A stretch of 64,000 bases of DNA from Bacillota bacterium (GCA_012727425.1 JAAYHQ010000039.1:1-64000); one strand, 5' to 3'; shown: positions 37,212-47,703, numbered from the stretch's first letter. The notes: generated by a model not told the origin, from the sequence alone. Numbers and translations are program-made.

Positions 37212-39155
37212 GTGGGAAAATACTATGTGACGACCCCTATTTATTATCCGAGTGACAATTTACATATCGGCCATGCTTACACCACGGTGGTGGCGGACGC
37301 GCTGGCCCGATACCACCGGTTGCTGGGGGATGATGTTTATTTTCTGACCGGCACCGATGAGCATGGGCAAAAGATTCAACGCCGGGCGGAGGAGGCCGGG
37401 AAAACACCCCAGGCCTTTGTCGATGAGATTGTCGACAATATTAAGGCCTTATGGAAATTGCTGGAAATTAGCAATGATGATTTTATCCGGACCACCGAGT
37501 CCCGTCATGCGGAAAGGGTTCAGAAGATCTTCCAACGCCTGTACGACCAGGGGGATATCTACAAAAGCGAGTACGAAGGCCTGTACTGTACACCGTGTGA
37601 AGCTTTTTGGCTCGAACGCCAGCTGGTAGACGGGAAATGCCCCGACTGCGGCCGGCCGGTGGAGAAAGTCCGGGAAGAAAGCTACTTTTTTCGCTTGTCA
37701 AAATATGCCGACCGTTTGATGGCCCACATTGAAGCGAATCCCGATTTTATTCAGCCGGTTTCGCGGAAAAACGAGATGATCAATAATTTCCTCCGGCCGG
37801 GGTTGGAAGACCTTTGTGTTTCGCGGACGACTTTTTCGTGGGGGATTCCCGTTCCCTTTGACCAAAAGCACGTGATTTACGTTTGGCTGGACGCCTTAAG
37901 CAATTACATTACCGCTTTAGGTTACCCCGATGAGACGGACGCAGGGAGCCTCTTTGCCCGCTTCTGGCCGGCGGACCTGCACCTGGTGGGGAAGGAGATT
38001 GTACGCTTTCACACGATCATTTGGCCGATCATCCTGATGGCGTTGGACTTGCCATTGCCGAAACAGGTTTTTGGCCATGGCTGGCTGGTGCTGGACGGCG
38101 GGAAGATGTCCAAGTCCAAGGGAAATGTGATTGATCCCGTCGTTTTGGTGGAGAAATACGGATTGGATGCTATCCGCTATTATCTCCTGCGGGAAGTTCC
38201 CTTTGGGGCCGACGGCGTTTATTCGGAAGAAGCATTGGTCCTCCGGATCAACACGGATTTAGCCAATGACCTTGGAAATCTTCTGCACCGCAGCCTCTCG
38301 ATGGTGGAGAAGTTTGCCGGTGGCGTGGTGCCCGCGCCCGGCACCTACGGACCACTGGAAGAAGCCTTGATGACCGAGGCTAATCATACTTTGGAAAAGG
38401 TCCAAAACCACATGGACAAACTGGAGATCTCCGATGCGCTGGCCGCCATTTTTGCGTTGATTGGACGGGCGAACAAGTATATTGACGAAGCGGCCCCCTG
38501 GAGCCTGAATAAACAAGGAAACCGGGAGCGCCTGGGGACGGTCCTTTATACGATGGTGGAAGTGATCCGGTTGAGCGCGGTCCTGTTGACGCCGTTCCTG
38601 GTGGAGACGCCGGCCCGGATCTTTGCCCAGTTGGGATTGGATACCGACCCAACCGCCCAGGGATTGGTGGCGGGAAGCAAGTGGGGGCAGTATCCGGCGG
38701 GAACAAAAGTGCGGAAGGGCGAACCGCTTTTCCCGCGGATCGACTGGGAGAAGGAGAGTTGCGCGGAGAAGGAGAAACCGGCGCCGGTGCCGCAACCGCC
38801 GCAAAAGGCAACGCCCCCTGCGGTGGAGCCGGAGCAGATTACCATTGAGGAGTTTGCCAAGATCCATTTACGGGTGGCGACGGTCTTGGCCGCAGAAAAG
38901 ATCGAAGGGGCCGACAAACTGCTGCGTTTGCAGGTCCGGTTGGGGAATGAAGAGCGGCAGATCGTGGCGGGGATTGCCCGGTACTACCGGCCGGAGGAGT
39001 TGGTTGGCAAGCAAATTGTGGTCGTGGCCAACCTGAAGCCGGCCAAACTGCGGGGGGTCCTTTCCCAGGGGATGATCCTGGCGGCGGATGATGGCGATAA
39101 GCTAGCCCTTGTTGTGCCCGAGAAAACAATGGCGGATGGGGCGGAAGTCCGGTGA
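37212..39155 (+). CDS. metG: Methionyl-tRNA synthetase with C-terminal tRNA-binding (OB) domain
   Basis: GTG start 37212: VGKYYVTTPIYYPSDNLHIGHAYTTV; KMSKSKGNVIDP; C-terminal IEEFAKIHLRVATVLAAEKIEGADKLLRLQV. Confidence 0.95.
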   Translation: MGKYYVTTPIYYPSDNLHIGHAYTTVVADALARYHRLLGDDVYFLTGTDEHGQKIQRRAEEAGKTPQAFVDEIVDNIKALWKLLEISNDDFIRTTESRHAERVQKIFQRLYDQGDIYKSEYEGLYCTPCEAFWLERQLVDGKCPDCGRPVEKVREESYFFRLSKYADRLMAHIEANPDFIQPVSRKNEMINNFLRPGLEDLCVSRTTFSWGIPVPFDQKHVIYVWLDALSNYITALGYPDETDAGSLFARFWPADLHLVGKEIVRFHTIIWPIILMALDLPLPKQVFGHGWLVLDGGKMSKSKGNVIDPVVLVEKYGLDAIRYYLLREVPFGADGVYSEEALVLRINTDLANDLGNLLHRSLSMVEKFAGGVVPAPGTYGPLEEALMTEANHTLEKVQNHMDKLEISDALAAIFALIGRANKYIDEAAPWSLNKQGNRERLGTVLYTMVEVIRLSAVLLTPFLVETPARIFAQLGLDTDPTAQGLVAGSKWGQYPAGTKVRKGEPLFPRIDWEKESCAEKEKPAPVPQPPQKATPPAVEPEQITIEEFAKIHLRVATVLAAEKIEGADKLLRLQVRLGNEERQIVAGIARYYRPEELVGKQIVVVANLKPAKLRGVLSQGMILAADDGDKLALVVPEKTMADGAEVR

Positions 39156-39955
39156 GACTCTTTGATACCCATTGTCACTTGAATGACGAAGCCTACCAGG
39201 CCGATTTGGCGGCGGTTTTACAGCGGGCGCGGGCGGCAGGGGTAGTCCGGATGCTGGTGGTGGGGTATGATCTACCCTCTTCCCAGCGGGCTCTGGCCTT
39301 GGCTGCGGCCGAAGCGGGGGTTTACGCCGCGGTTGGGATTCACCCCCATGAAGCGGCGGCCGCGACCGCCGGCGACCTTGAACGTTTAGAAGAAATGCTG
39401 GCCCACCCGAAAGCCGTGGCGCTGGGCGAGATCGGGCTTGACTATCATTATGAGAATTCGCCCCGCCGGGTGCAACAGGAAGTCTTCCGGGCCCAGTTGG
39501 CCCTGGCGCGGAAGGCTGGAAAACCGGTGGTGATCCACGGACGGGAGGCCCACGCCGATTTGGTGGCCGCGTTGCAGGCGGAAGGCGGTCATTATCAGGG
39601 TGTGATGCATTGCTATTCCGGAAGCAAGGAAGCAGTTCGTGAGTATTTGGCGATGAATCTCCATATTTCGGTGGCCGGGCCGGTGACTTTTAAAAACGCC
39701 CGTAAACTGCCGGAGGTGGTGCCGGCCCTGCCGCCGGATCGTTTGTTGATCGAAACCGATGCCCCCTACTTAACCCCCCATCCTTGGCGGGGACGACGGA
39801 ATGAGCCGGCTTATTTGGTGGCGGTAGCGGAGCGCGTTGCGGAACTGCTGGGGATGACCACAGAGGCGGTGGCCGAACTGACCTGGAAGAATGGAGCAGC
39901 CTGTTTTGGGCTACCGGCGGAAACCCCATTCGACTGCACCGGGCATACCGGGTAA
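39152..39955 (+). CDS. tatD: TatD family hydrolase/DNase
   Basis: LFDTHCHLNDEAYQADL, ALGEIGLDYHYE, LIETDAPYLTPHPWRGRRNEPAYL; GTGA overlap with metG. Confidence 0.94.
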   Translation: MRLFDTHCHLNDEAYQADLAAVLQRARAAGVVRMLVVGYDLPSSQRALALAAAEAGVYAAVGIHPHEAAAATAGDLERLEEMLAHPKAVALGEIGLDYHYENSPRRVQQEVFRAQLALARKAGKPVVIHGREAHADLVAALQAEGGHYQGVMHCYSGSKEAVREYLAMNLHISVAGPVTFKNARKLPEVVPALPPDRLLIETDAPYLTPHPWRGRRNEPAYLVAVAERVAELLGMTTEAVAELTWKNGAACFGLPAETPFDCTGHTG

Positions 39956-40025
39956 CGGCGGGCCATGGTCAGTATCCACCCCAGGGGCGAGCAGCGAACA
40001 ATCAGCAACAAGTTGGAGGTAGAGA

Positions 40026-40619
40026 ATGGGCGAGATCTTTGCGTATCCGATCGAAGACCGGCTTTATATCAATCTGACCAACCGGTGTCCAAACCGTTGT
40101 GTCTTTTGTATTCGCAACAACAAGGAAGGGGTCGGGTACGATCTGTGGTTGGACCGGGAACCGTCGGTGGAAGAGGTCCTGGCGGCGGCCGGTGATGTCG
40201 CGGCCTACCGGGAAGTTGTCTTTTGTGGCTACGGCGAACCGCTGCTCCGTTGGGAAGTAGTTGTCGGTGTTGCCCGCGCCCTGAAAAAACGTTATGACGT
40301 GCCGATCCGGATTAACACCAATGGTTTAGCCGAGGCGGTGCTGGGCCGGCCGATCCTGCCACACTTGGCGGGTTTGGTGGATGTGATATCCATTAGTTTA
40401 AATGCGGCCGATGCAGCCATGTATGACCGTTTGTGCCGTTCCCAACTGGGACCGGAAGCTTACCCGGCTTTACTTCGTTTTATTCGGGACAGTAAGTTGT
40501 ATGTCCCGCGGGTGATCGTGTCGGTGGTGGCGATCCCGGATTTCGATCCGGAACCTGCCCGGGAGTTGGCGCGGGAGCTCGGGGTAGAACTCCGCATCCG
40601 CCCCTACCAAACCGAATAG
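40026..40619 (+). CDS. TatD-associated radical SAM protein
   Basis: YINLTNRCPNRCVFCIRN (CxxxCxxC), VVFCGYGEPLLRWEVV, RINTNGLAEAV; immediately downstream of tatD. Confidence 0.88.
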   Translation: MGEIFAYPIEDRLYINLTNRCPNRCVFCIRNNKEGVGYDLWLDREPSVEEVLAAAGDVAAYREVVFCGYGEPLLRWEVVVGVARALKKRYDVPIRINTNGLAEAVLGRPILPHLAGLVDVISISLNAADAAMYDRLCRSQLGPEAYPALLRFIRDSKLYVPRVIVSVVAIPDFDPEPARELARELGVELRIRPYQTE

Positions 40620-40621
40620 GA

Positions 40622-40740
40622 CCAGGCGGATATCTTCCCGTTTCTTTCCAGCAGGAGACAAATGGGGACAGAAGGAATAGGTTAGAAACAGAGCCAATTT
40701 CCGGTCCGCCTGGGCGGGGCTTTTTGTCCTGCAAAAAGCC
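40622..40740 (+). promoter_or_regulatory. Candidate structured leader/terminator region upstream of yabE-like gene
   Basis: Nested inverted repeats CCAGGCGGA/TCCGCCTGG (40622-40630/40705-40713) and GTTTCT/AGAAAC (40640-40645/40684-40689); then GGCTTTTTG-TCCTG-CAAAAAGCC hairpin (40718-40740) next to the RBS. Confidence 0.45.
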
Positions 40741-40751
40741 TTTGAGGAGGG

Positions 40752-41789
40752 ATGCTTTTGCTGTTGGGGAAATTATGGACGCCCGGATGGCGCTTACCTT
40801 TACAGTGTCGTACTTATTGGCCCAACTTCCTGGCGGGGTTGGTCTTTTTGGGGTTGCTTTTTTACGCGTGTCGCCTGCAGACGATCACGGTATACGTGGA
40901 TGGTGCGCGGTTTGAACTGACGACGGCGGCGCCGACGGTGGAAACGGCATTGGCGCAAGCCGGGATTGTCGTCCGCGCTGGAGATGAAGTATCCCCTGGT
41001 TTCGATACAAGGGTACGGGCGGGGATGGCCATCGCGATCCGGCGCGGGGTTAACTTGGCGATCGATGTGGATGGACGACTGGTGGCGGTTCGCATGCCGC
41101 CGGTCACGGTGGCCGAGGCGCTCCGGCGGGCCGGGATCGATCTCGGTCCGGCGGACCGTCTTTCGGTTCCGGTAGATGCCCAAGTTTGGGAAGGCTTGCG
41201 CTTGAAGGTGACGCGGGTGGCTACGGAGCGTTTAACCATTGAAAAGGAGATTGCCCCGGCGGTCACCTATATCAACGATGCCAATCTGGACAAAGGGAAG
41301 CAGCGGGTTGTTCAGCCGGGCGAAGCCGGGATCCTGGCGCGGGAGTATACCGTGGTTTATGAAGATGGACAAGAGGTCGACCGGCAGTTGGTCGAGGAAC
41401 GGGTGGTGAAACCGGCGGTGGACAGAGTAATCGCCCGCGGAACCCGGCCGGTGGTCCGCACGGCGACCGTGGCCCGGGGGCGGACGATCCGGTATACGGA
41501 TGTGTTGATCATGGAAGCCACGGCCTATGAACCAGGCCCCCAGTCGTGCGGGATTTATGCTGATGGTTACACCTATACCGGAAAAAAGGCAACCTATGGG
41601 ATTGCCGCAGTTGACCCGCGGGTGATCCCGCTCGGGACGAAACTTTATATCGAAGGGTACGGATTTGCCGCGGCTGAAGATATTGGTTCGGCGATTGAAG
41701 GACACCGGATTGATGTCTGCTACGATACTGTCCGCGAAGCGTTGCTCTGGGGCCGCCGGCGGGTGAAAGTTTATATTTTGGCGCCTTGA
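40752..41789 (+). CDS. yabE: YabE/Rpf-like protein: DUF348 repeats, G5 and 3D domain
   Basis: ITVYVDGARFELTTAAPTVETALAQAGI, PPVTVAEALRRAGI, G5-like YTVVYEDGQEVDRQLVEERVVKPAVDRVIARGTR, 3D MEATAYEPGP...GIAAVDPRVIPLGTKLYIEGYGFAAAEDIGSAIEGHRIDV. Confidence 0.88.
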   Translation: MLLLLGKLWTPGWRLPLQCRTYWPNFLAGLVFLGLLFYACRLQTITVYVDGARFELTTAAPTVETALAQAGIVVRAGDEVSPGFDTRVRAGMAIAIRRGVNLAIDVDGRLVAVRMPPVTVAEALRRAGIDLGPADRLSVPVDAQVWEGLRLKVTRVATERLTIEKEIAPAVTYINDANLDKGKQRVVQPGEAGILAREYTVVYEDGQEVDRQLVEERVVKPAVDRVIARGTRPVVRTATVARGRTIRYTDVLIMEATAYEPGPQSCGIYADGYTYTGKKATYGIAAVDPRVIPLGTKLYIEGYGFAAAEDIGSAIEGHRIDVCYDTVREALLWGRRRVKVYILAP

Positions 41790-41908
41790 GTCGCCGGCAG
41801 ATGACACTCGCGAAAAAACCGGTTTTTTCCGGTAAGCGAAGAGGAATAGATTGTCTTTCGTCGAACCAATGAATACGGAGGGAAAGCCAGGGGGGAAGGA
41901 GCGGTTTT

Positions 41909-42856
41909 TTGATGAATCTGGACAGGGTGTTGATAGCCGAGAGCGATCCGCACCTCACTGAGATTATGGTGATCCGGCTTTCAAATGCCGGTTATCAGAT
42001 AGCCACCTGCACCCAGGGAAATGAGGTTTTGCCGAAGGCGCTTAACTTTAAACCGGGCGTTGTGATCATCGATCAACATTTATCGGATAAAGACGGGTTG
42101 GAAGTTTGCTATGAGTTAAGATTACACTCGGCCACCCGCAATGTGGGGATTATACTTTTAACCCAGGAGGAGATCAACCTGGCGGATCTGGCCGGGTTGG
42201 GTGTGCGGATTGATGCGCAGTTAACCAAGCCCTTCAAGCCAAAGGATATTTTGGCGGAAGTAAACACACTGATGGCGGACCGGCGTGCCACCACGAAGAA
42301 TTCGCTGACCGGTTTTCCCGGCTGGGATGTGATGCGGCGGGAGATTACGGAACGGATTACGGGTGGCGTCGATTGTGATCTGCTCTTTATTGATATCAAT
42401 AATTTTCGGATCTATAATCAATGTTACGGCTTTAGTGCCGGTGATGAAGCTCTCCGTTTGTTGTGCCGTTTGCTCTTGGAGGTCACCGATGAACTGGACT
42501 CTCCGGATATTTTGATCGCCCATATCCACGGTGATGATTTTGTCGTGATGTTGCCGGTGGGGACCGGTGAGCAAGTGGGCCGCACGCTGATTGACCGTTT
42601 TGACCGGGAGATCCTCGATCTTTACCTGGAAGACGACCGGGAACGGGGGGGGATGTATTTACAAAGACCCGACGGGCGTCTTGAACAATGGCCTTTGATG
42701 TCGTTGGGGGTTGCGTTGCTCAACGGCATCATCGATAAATACCGCCATCCTTTGGAAACCAAGATGGTCGGGGAAGAGCTGCTCAAACGGTTGAAGGTGC
42801 GGCCAGGCAGTAATTTGATGCGGGACCGGCCGAGGAATGGCAATTCTTCTGCTTAG
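41909..42856 (+). CDS. Response-regulator receiver fused to degenerate GGDEF-like domain
   Basis: Receiver: DRVLIAESDPHLTEIMVIRLSNAGY...VVIIDQHLSDKDGLEV...LTKPFKPKDILAEV; GGDEF-like: DLLFIDINNFRIYNQCYGFSAGDEALRLLCRLL, degenerate HIHGDDFVVMLP. Confidence 0.8.
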   Translation: MMNLDRVLIAESDPHLTEIMVIRLSNAGYQIATCTQGNEVLPKALNFKPGVVIIDQHLSDKDGLEVCYELRLHSATRNVGIILLTQEEINLADLAGLGVRIDAQLTKPFKPKDILAEVNTLMADRRATTKNSLTGFPGWDVMRREITERITGGVDCDLLFIDINNFRIYNQCYGFSAGDEALRLLCRLLLEVTDELDSPDILIAHIHGDDFVVMLPVGTGEQVGRTLIDRFDREILDLYLEDDRERGGMYLQRPDGRLEQWPLMSLGVALLNGIIDKYRHPLETKMVGEELLKRLKVRPGSNLMRDRPRNGNSSA

Positions 42857-42966
42857 AGGAGGGCCAATCCGTGTTTACGGCAGGAGGAGACAATTGATTG
42901 CGAAAGACCGCTTTAAGGAGAATCCATTGTGCCAAGAATAATGGAGAGGGCTGTAAATAAGGGATA

Positions 42967-43884
42967 ATGAATACCGAAGGGGATTTTCTCCTTTACCAAG
43001 TCAGGTGGTGGAAAATTACGGAAGAAAAGCGACTGAATTTGACTTCTCCCCGCCAAGTTCAGCAGTTAATGGCCAAGTACCAGGTGGTTCCCAAAAAGGG
43101 TTTGGGCCAAAATTTTTTGGCGGATGCCAATATTCTCCGCAAGATTGTGGACGCAGCGGAACTGACCGCGGCGGACGTGGTCTTGGAGGTCGGGACCGGG
43201 GTTGGCGCGTTAACTACGGCGCTTGCCCAAAGGGCCGGGCAGGTGGTTACGGTGGAAACCGACCGTACGCTCGCGCCGCTTCTGGCGGAGGTCCTGGCCG
43301 GGCGGGACAATGTGCAGCTGGTGTTTGGTGATATTTTAAAGCATGATCCGGCGGCTTTATTGCCGGCGACCACGACCGCCCCGAAAGCCGTGGCCAACTT
43401 GCCTTACTATATAACCACCCCGATCTTCTTCCACTTGTTGGAAGCCGCTGTGCCGTGGCAATGTCTGGTCTTCTTGGTGCAAAAAGAAGTGGCCGACCGG
43501 ATGGTCGCGCCGCCTGGGAACAAAGCATACGGCGCCCTCTCGGTAATGATCCAGTTGTCTTGCCATGTTGAACTGGTCGGGATTGTACCGCCGACGGTCT
43601 TTATCCCAAGGCCAAAGGTCCGGTCGGCGATTGTTAAACTGATCCCGCGACCAAGGAAGTCTTCCCCTGATACCGAGGCTTGTCTCTCCCTGCTGGTGCG
43701 GGCTGTTTTTTCTTCGCGCCGCAAAAAGCTTCATAATTCCCTCCAGCCGATCTATTCCCAACTGGGGGGCGAAGCAAAGGTGATGGCTGCCCTCAAAACC
43801 CTGGGGCTTGATCCGGATCAAAGGGGAGAGACCCTTGCGCCGACGGAGTTTTATGCTTTAGCTGAATACTGTGGAAAGAACTAG
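42967..43884 (+). CDS. rsmA: 16S rRNA dimethyladenosine transferase
   Basis: KKGLGQNFLADANILRKIV, VLEVGTGVGALTTAL, ANLPYYITTPIFF. Confidence 0.94.
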   Translation: MNTEGDFLLYQVRWWKITEEKRLNLTSPRQVQQLMAKYQVVPKKGLGQNFLADANILRKIVDAAELTAADVVLEVGTGVGALTTALAQRAGQVVTVETDRTLAPLLAEVLAGRDNVQLVFGDILKHDPAALLPATTTAPKAVANLPYYITTPIFFHLLEAAVPWQCLVFLVQKEVADRMVAPPGNKAYGALSVMIQLSCHVELVGIVPPTVFIPRPKVRSAIVKLIPRPRKSSPDTEACLSLLVRAVFSSRRKKLHNSLQPIYSQLGGEAKVMAALKTLGLDPDQRGETLAPTEFYALAEYCGKN

Positions 43885-43923
43885 AAAACTAGGCCGAGGA
43901 CTTAGGGTTTTACTGAAAAGAGG

Positions 43924-44400
43924 ATGAAGATGAACTTTATCAGCCCAAGCAAAGGACGGCTCAGTTTCAACCAGATGTTCCGGGACCTCCTTGCCTACAT
44001 TGACGAACACCCCGATGATACCTATAAGATGATTGTCGGCACCGACTCGCAGGAGCGGGTGGATGTTTATTATGTGACCGCGGTGATTATCCTGCGGGAA
44101 GGGAAGGGTGGACGCTTTTATTACACCAAGGAACGGCAGCGGGGCAAGCTCTCCATGAAGCAACGGATCTTTTTGGAGGCGGCCCGCAGTTTAGAGGTGG
44201 CTTCCAGGTTGGCCGGGAAGTTTATGGCGGTCGGCAAAACCGATTTAAATATCGAGATCCACCTGGATGTGGGGCAACAAGGCAAAACCAAGGAGATCAT
44301 CCGGGAAGTGGTGGGGATGGTTACCGGCAGCGGGTTTGACGCGCGGATCAAACCCGATTCCTACGGCGCTTCCAAGGTGGCCGATAAGTTCACCAAATAA
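43924..44400 (+). CDS. YkuK-like (DUF458) RNase H-fold protein
   Basis: YKMIVGTDSQERVDVYYVTAVIILREGKGGRFYYTKE...; IHLDVGQQGKTKEIIREVVGMV. Confidence 0.8.
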   Translation: MKMNFISPSKGRLSFNQMFRDLLAYIDEHPDDTYKMIVGTDSQERVDVYYVTAVIILREGKGGRFYYTKERQRGKLSMKQRIFLEAARSLEVASRLAGKFMAVGKTDLNIEIHLDVGQQGKTKEIIREVVGMVTGSGFDARIKPDSYGASKVADKFTK

Positions 44401-44406
44401 TCGTGA

Positions 44407-44454
44407 TTGACACTTTTGTCCTCTTTTGCTATACTCAAGGCGAACAAATGTTTG
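44407..44454 (+). promoter_or_regulatory. recA promoter with Gram-positive SOS (LexA/DinR) box
   Basis: TTGACA (44407-44412), 17 bp, TATACT (44430-44435); CGAACAAATGTTTG (44441-44454) matches CGAACnnnnGTTYG. Confidence 0.85.
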
Positions 44455-44467
44455 GGGAGGCATAAAG

Positions 44468-45541
44468 ATGGCCGTTGATGAGAGGCAGAAAGCATTGGAG
44501 GTGGCGATCCTCCAGATCGAAAAGCAATTTGGCAAGGGTTCGATCATGCGAATGGGGGAAGCGGACACCAAGATGAACATAGATGTGATTCCAACCGGTG
44601 CGATCACTTTAGACTTGGCGCTGGGGGTGGGGGGAATTCCCCGGGGCCGCGTGATTGAGATCTTCGGACCCGAATCCTCGGGAAAAACCACCGTAGCCTT
44701 GCATATGGTGGCGGAAGCACAAAAACTGGGTGGAATTGCCGCTTTCATCGATGCGGAGCACGCGTTGGACCCTTTATACGCGCGCAAGTTGGGTGTGGAT
44801 ATCGATAATCTTTTGATCTCCCAGCCGGATACGGGGGAGCAAGCGCTGGAGATTGCCGAAGCGTTGGTCCGGAGTGGCGCGGTTGATGTGGTCGTGGTCG
44901 ACTCGGTGGCGGCGCTTACGCCCCGGGCGGAGATCGAAGGAGAGATGGGCGATTCCCATGTGGGTCTGCAGGCCCGGCTGATGTCCCAGGCTTTGCGCAA
45001 ACTGACCGGGGCGATCAGTAAATCACAGACGGTGGCGATCTTTATCAACCAAATCCGGGAGAAAGTCGGTGTGATGTTCGGGAACCCGGAAGTCACCCCG
45101 GGGGGACGAGCTTTGAAGTTCTACGCCACTATCCGGTTGGACGTCCGGCGCGTTGAGACCCTGAAACAAGGGGGCGATTTCATCGGGAACCGGACCCGGG
45201 TCAAAGTGGTGAAAAACAAGGTGGCCCCACCGTTTAAAGAAGCCGAGTTTGATATTATTTATGGGGAAGGGATCTCCAAGGTCGGCTGTATTCTCGATTT
45301 GGCCGTGGACAAGGATATTATCAGCAAGAGCGGCTCTTGGTTCTCTTATGGGGAGACCCGTTTAGGACAAGGACGGGATAATGCCGTTGAGTTTCTGAAG
45401 CAGAATCCGGAGATTTTAAACCGGGTTGAGGCTGAAATTTATGACAAATATGGGCTAAAGCGGCCGGTCAAAAAAGGGGAAGAACCCCAACAAGAGGAAG
45501 GAGCTAAGGCGGGGCAACCGGCCAAGAGTAAGCAAAAATGA
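44468..45541 (+). CDS. recA: Recombinase RecA
   Basis: [53 protein letters not shown]. Confidence 0.97.
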   Translation: MAVDERQKALEVAILQIEKQFGKGSIMRMGEADTKMNIDVIPTGAITLDLALGVGGIPRGRVIEIFGPESSGKTTVALHMVAEAQKLGGIAAFIDAEHALDPLYARKLGVDIDNLLISQPDTGEQALEIAEALVRSGAVDVVVVDSVAALTPRAEIEGEMGDSHVGLQARLMSQALRKLTGAISKSQTVAIFINQIREKVGVMFGNPEVTPGGRALKFYATIRLDVRRVETLKQGGDFIGNRTRVKVVKNKVAPPFKEAEFDIIYGEGISKVGCILDLAVDKDIISKSGSWFSYGETRLGQGRDNAVEFLKQNPEILNRVEAEIYDKYGLKRPVKKGEEPQQEEGAKAGQPAKSKQK

Positions 45542-46002
45542 GTCCGAAACGACCGGCGCTCAGTTACGCCTTGACGCTGCTTGGGCGGCGTGATTACTCC
45601 ATCCGGGAACTGGAGCGCAAACTGGAAGGCAAAGGTTACCAACGGGACGAGATCAGGACGGCGGTGGCCCGGTTACAAGAATGGCATTATCTCGGTGATG
45701 AAACATATCTGCGCCGGCAGATCGATAAGTATCTGGCAGCGAAGAAAAGCCGGTCTTATATCCGCCAGCGGTTGCAACTGGCCGGGTTGGACCAGCAGAT
45801 GATCGAGGAGGGGCTGGCCCGTTACTATCCGCCCGCCAAGGAACGGGAGAATGTCCGGTTTTGGTGGCAAAAATGCTTTGGGGAGGCGGATTTTTCACCC
45901 CAAGATAAAAGGGCGGTGATCCGGTGGGCCCGTCGCATGTATGCGGCCGGTTTTCCGGCCGAGGAGATCCGGCCTTATCTCGACTATGATAAGGAGTCTT
46001 GA
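45538..46002 (+). CDS. recX: Regulatory protein RecX
   Basis: [32 protein letters not shown] overlap with recA. Confidence 0.92.
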   Translation: MSPKRPALSYALTLLGRRDYSIRELERKLEGKGYQRDEIRTAVARLQEWHYLGDETYLRRQIDKYLAAKKSRSYIRQRLQLAGLDQQMIEEGLARYYPPAKERENVRFWWQKCFGEADFSPQDKRAVIRWARRMYAAGFPAEEIRPYLDYDKES

Positions 46003-46105
46003 CAGCTTTTTTCAAAAAAGATACAATTAAATTTGGAGGAGAACACCAAGAAGCCGAGTTCTTACTCGGCTTCATTTAGTATTAGGTTAGTTGATAAAGG
46101 AGGTG

Positions 46106-47641
46106 TTGGGTATCGAATTTTGGTTAATTGCCTTGTTGATTCTTCTGGGGTTAGCCGGCGGTGTTGTTTTTGAAAAGCTTCGAACCGCAATGAATTTGAG
46201 GTCAGCCGAAGAAACCGCCAAAATGATATTACAAGAAGCCGAAAGGGAAGCCGAAGCAAAGAAACGGGAATCCATTCTAGAAGCGAAGGAAGAAGCCCTT
46301 CGGATTAAAAATGATTTAGACCGGGAGATCCGGGAGCGACGGAATGAGATCCAGCGGTGGGAGAAACGGATCGAGCAAAAGGAAGCGAATATCGACCGCA
46401 AAATCGAAGCGCTGGAGAAGAAGGAGGATAACCTTAATAAGAAAGAGCTTGAACTGGATAAGCTCAAGGCCGAACTGCAGGAGTTAAAACAGCAGGAACG
46501 GGAAGAACTGGAGAAGATCTCCGGCCTCACCGTCGAGCAGGCGAAAGAGTTCCTCCTGAATGAATTGAAGAAAGAACTGGCGCAGGAGATGGCGGTACGT
46601 GTCCGGGAACACGAGGCGAAGGTCAAGGAGGAAGCCGATAAGAAAGCCCGGGACATCATTGCCACGGCGATTCAGCGGTATGCGGCCGACCATGTGGCCG
46701 AAACCACGGTGTCGGTGGTGGTGTTGCCGAATGATGAGATGAAAGGGCGGATTATTGGCCGGGAAGGCCGGAATATCCGGGCGTTGGAAACCTTGACCGG
46801 AATCGATCTCATTATCGACGATACTCCCGAAGCGGTGATTCTCTCCGGTTTTGACCCGGTGCGACGGGAGATTGCACGGATTGCTTTGGAACGCTTGATC
46901 GCCGATGGCCGGATCCATCCGGCGCGCATCGAGGAGATGGTGGAAAAAGCCCGGAAGGAAGTGGAAACGGTCATCAAGGAAGAAGGGGAACAAGCCGCTA
47001 TTGAGGTGGGGATCCCCAATTTGCACCCAGAGCTAATCCGCTTGTTGGGACGGTTGAAATACCGGACCAGTTATGGACAGAACGTCTTGAAACATTCGAT
47101 TGAAGTCGCACATTTGGCCGGGATGATTGCAGCGGAATTAGGGGCCGATGTCAATGTAGCCAAAAGGGCTGGACTCCTCCATGACATTGGAAAAGCCATT
47201 GACCACGAGGTGGAAGGACCTCATGTTACGATTGGGGCTGATCTGGCGAAAAAGTACCGCGAATCGGCAGCGGTCATCCACGCCATTGCCGCCCACCACG
47301 GCGATATTGAGCCGCATACCGTCGAAGCCGTTTTGGTTCAAGCGGCGGATGCGATCTCCGCGGCCCGGCCGGGGGCCAGACGTGAGACGCTGGAGAGTTA
47401 TATCAAACGGTTGGAGCGTTTAGAGAAGATTGCCGACTCCTTTGACGGCGTTGAAAAAGCTTATGCTATCCAAGCCGGACGCGAAATCAGGATCATGGTT
47501 AAGCCGGAAAAAGTGGATGATACAGCGGCGGCCTTTATTTCGCGGGAAATTGCCAAGAAAATTGAGGCAGAATTGGAATACCCCGGACAGATTAAAGTCG
47601 TTGTGATCCGCGAGATCAGAGCGGTTGATTATGCAAAATAA
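46106..47641 (+). CDS. rny: Ribonuclease Y
   Basis: N-terminal TM plus coiled coil, [60 protein letters not shown] 46106 follows AAAGGAGGTG. Confidence 0.95.
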   Translation: MGIEFWLIALLILLGLAGGVVFEKLRTAMNLRSAEETAKMILQEAEREAEAKKRESILEAKEEALRIKNDLDREIRERRNEIQRWEKRIEQKEANIDRKIEALEKKEDNLNKKELELDKLKAELQELKQQEREELEKISGLTVEQAKEFLLNELKKELAQEMAVRVREHEAKVKEEADKKARDIIATAIQRYAADHVAETTVSVVVLPNDEMKGRIIGREGRNIRALETLTGIDLIIDDTPEAVILSGFDPVRREIARIALERLIADGRIHPARIEEMVEKARKEVETVIKEEGEQAAIEVGIPNLHPELIRLLGRLKYRTSYGQNVLKHSIEVAHLAGMIAAELGADVNVAKRAGLLHDIGKAIDHEVEGPHVTIGADLAKKYRESAAVIHAIAAHHGDIEPHTVEAVLVQAADAISAARPGARRETLESYIKRLERLEKIADSFDGVEKAYAIQAGREIRIMVKPEKVDDTAAAFISREIAKKIEAELEYPGQIKVVVIREIRAVDYAK

Positions 47642-47680
47642 AGGCAGTAAGCCACTGAAGTGGCTTACTTGCCTTTTCAT
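47642..47680 (+). terminator. Terminator after rny
   Basis: GGCAGTAAGCCACT-GA-AGTGGCTTACTTGCC-TTTT. Confidence 0.85.
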
Positions 47681-47703
47681 TACTATGAGAGGAATAGTGG
47701 GAA

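Noticed and set aside
36997-37230. Plus-strand ORF over the metG leader
   Set aside because: Begins at the T-box specifier ATG and runs across the T-box/terminator; regulatory RNA, not coding.
40620-40751. ydaO (c-di-AMP) riboswitch upstream of yabE-like gene
   Set aside because: Expected conserved blocks were not found; kept only as an unassigned leader.
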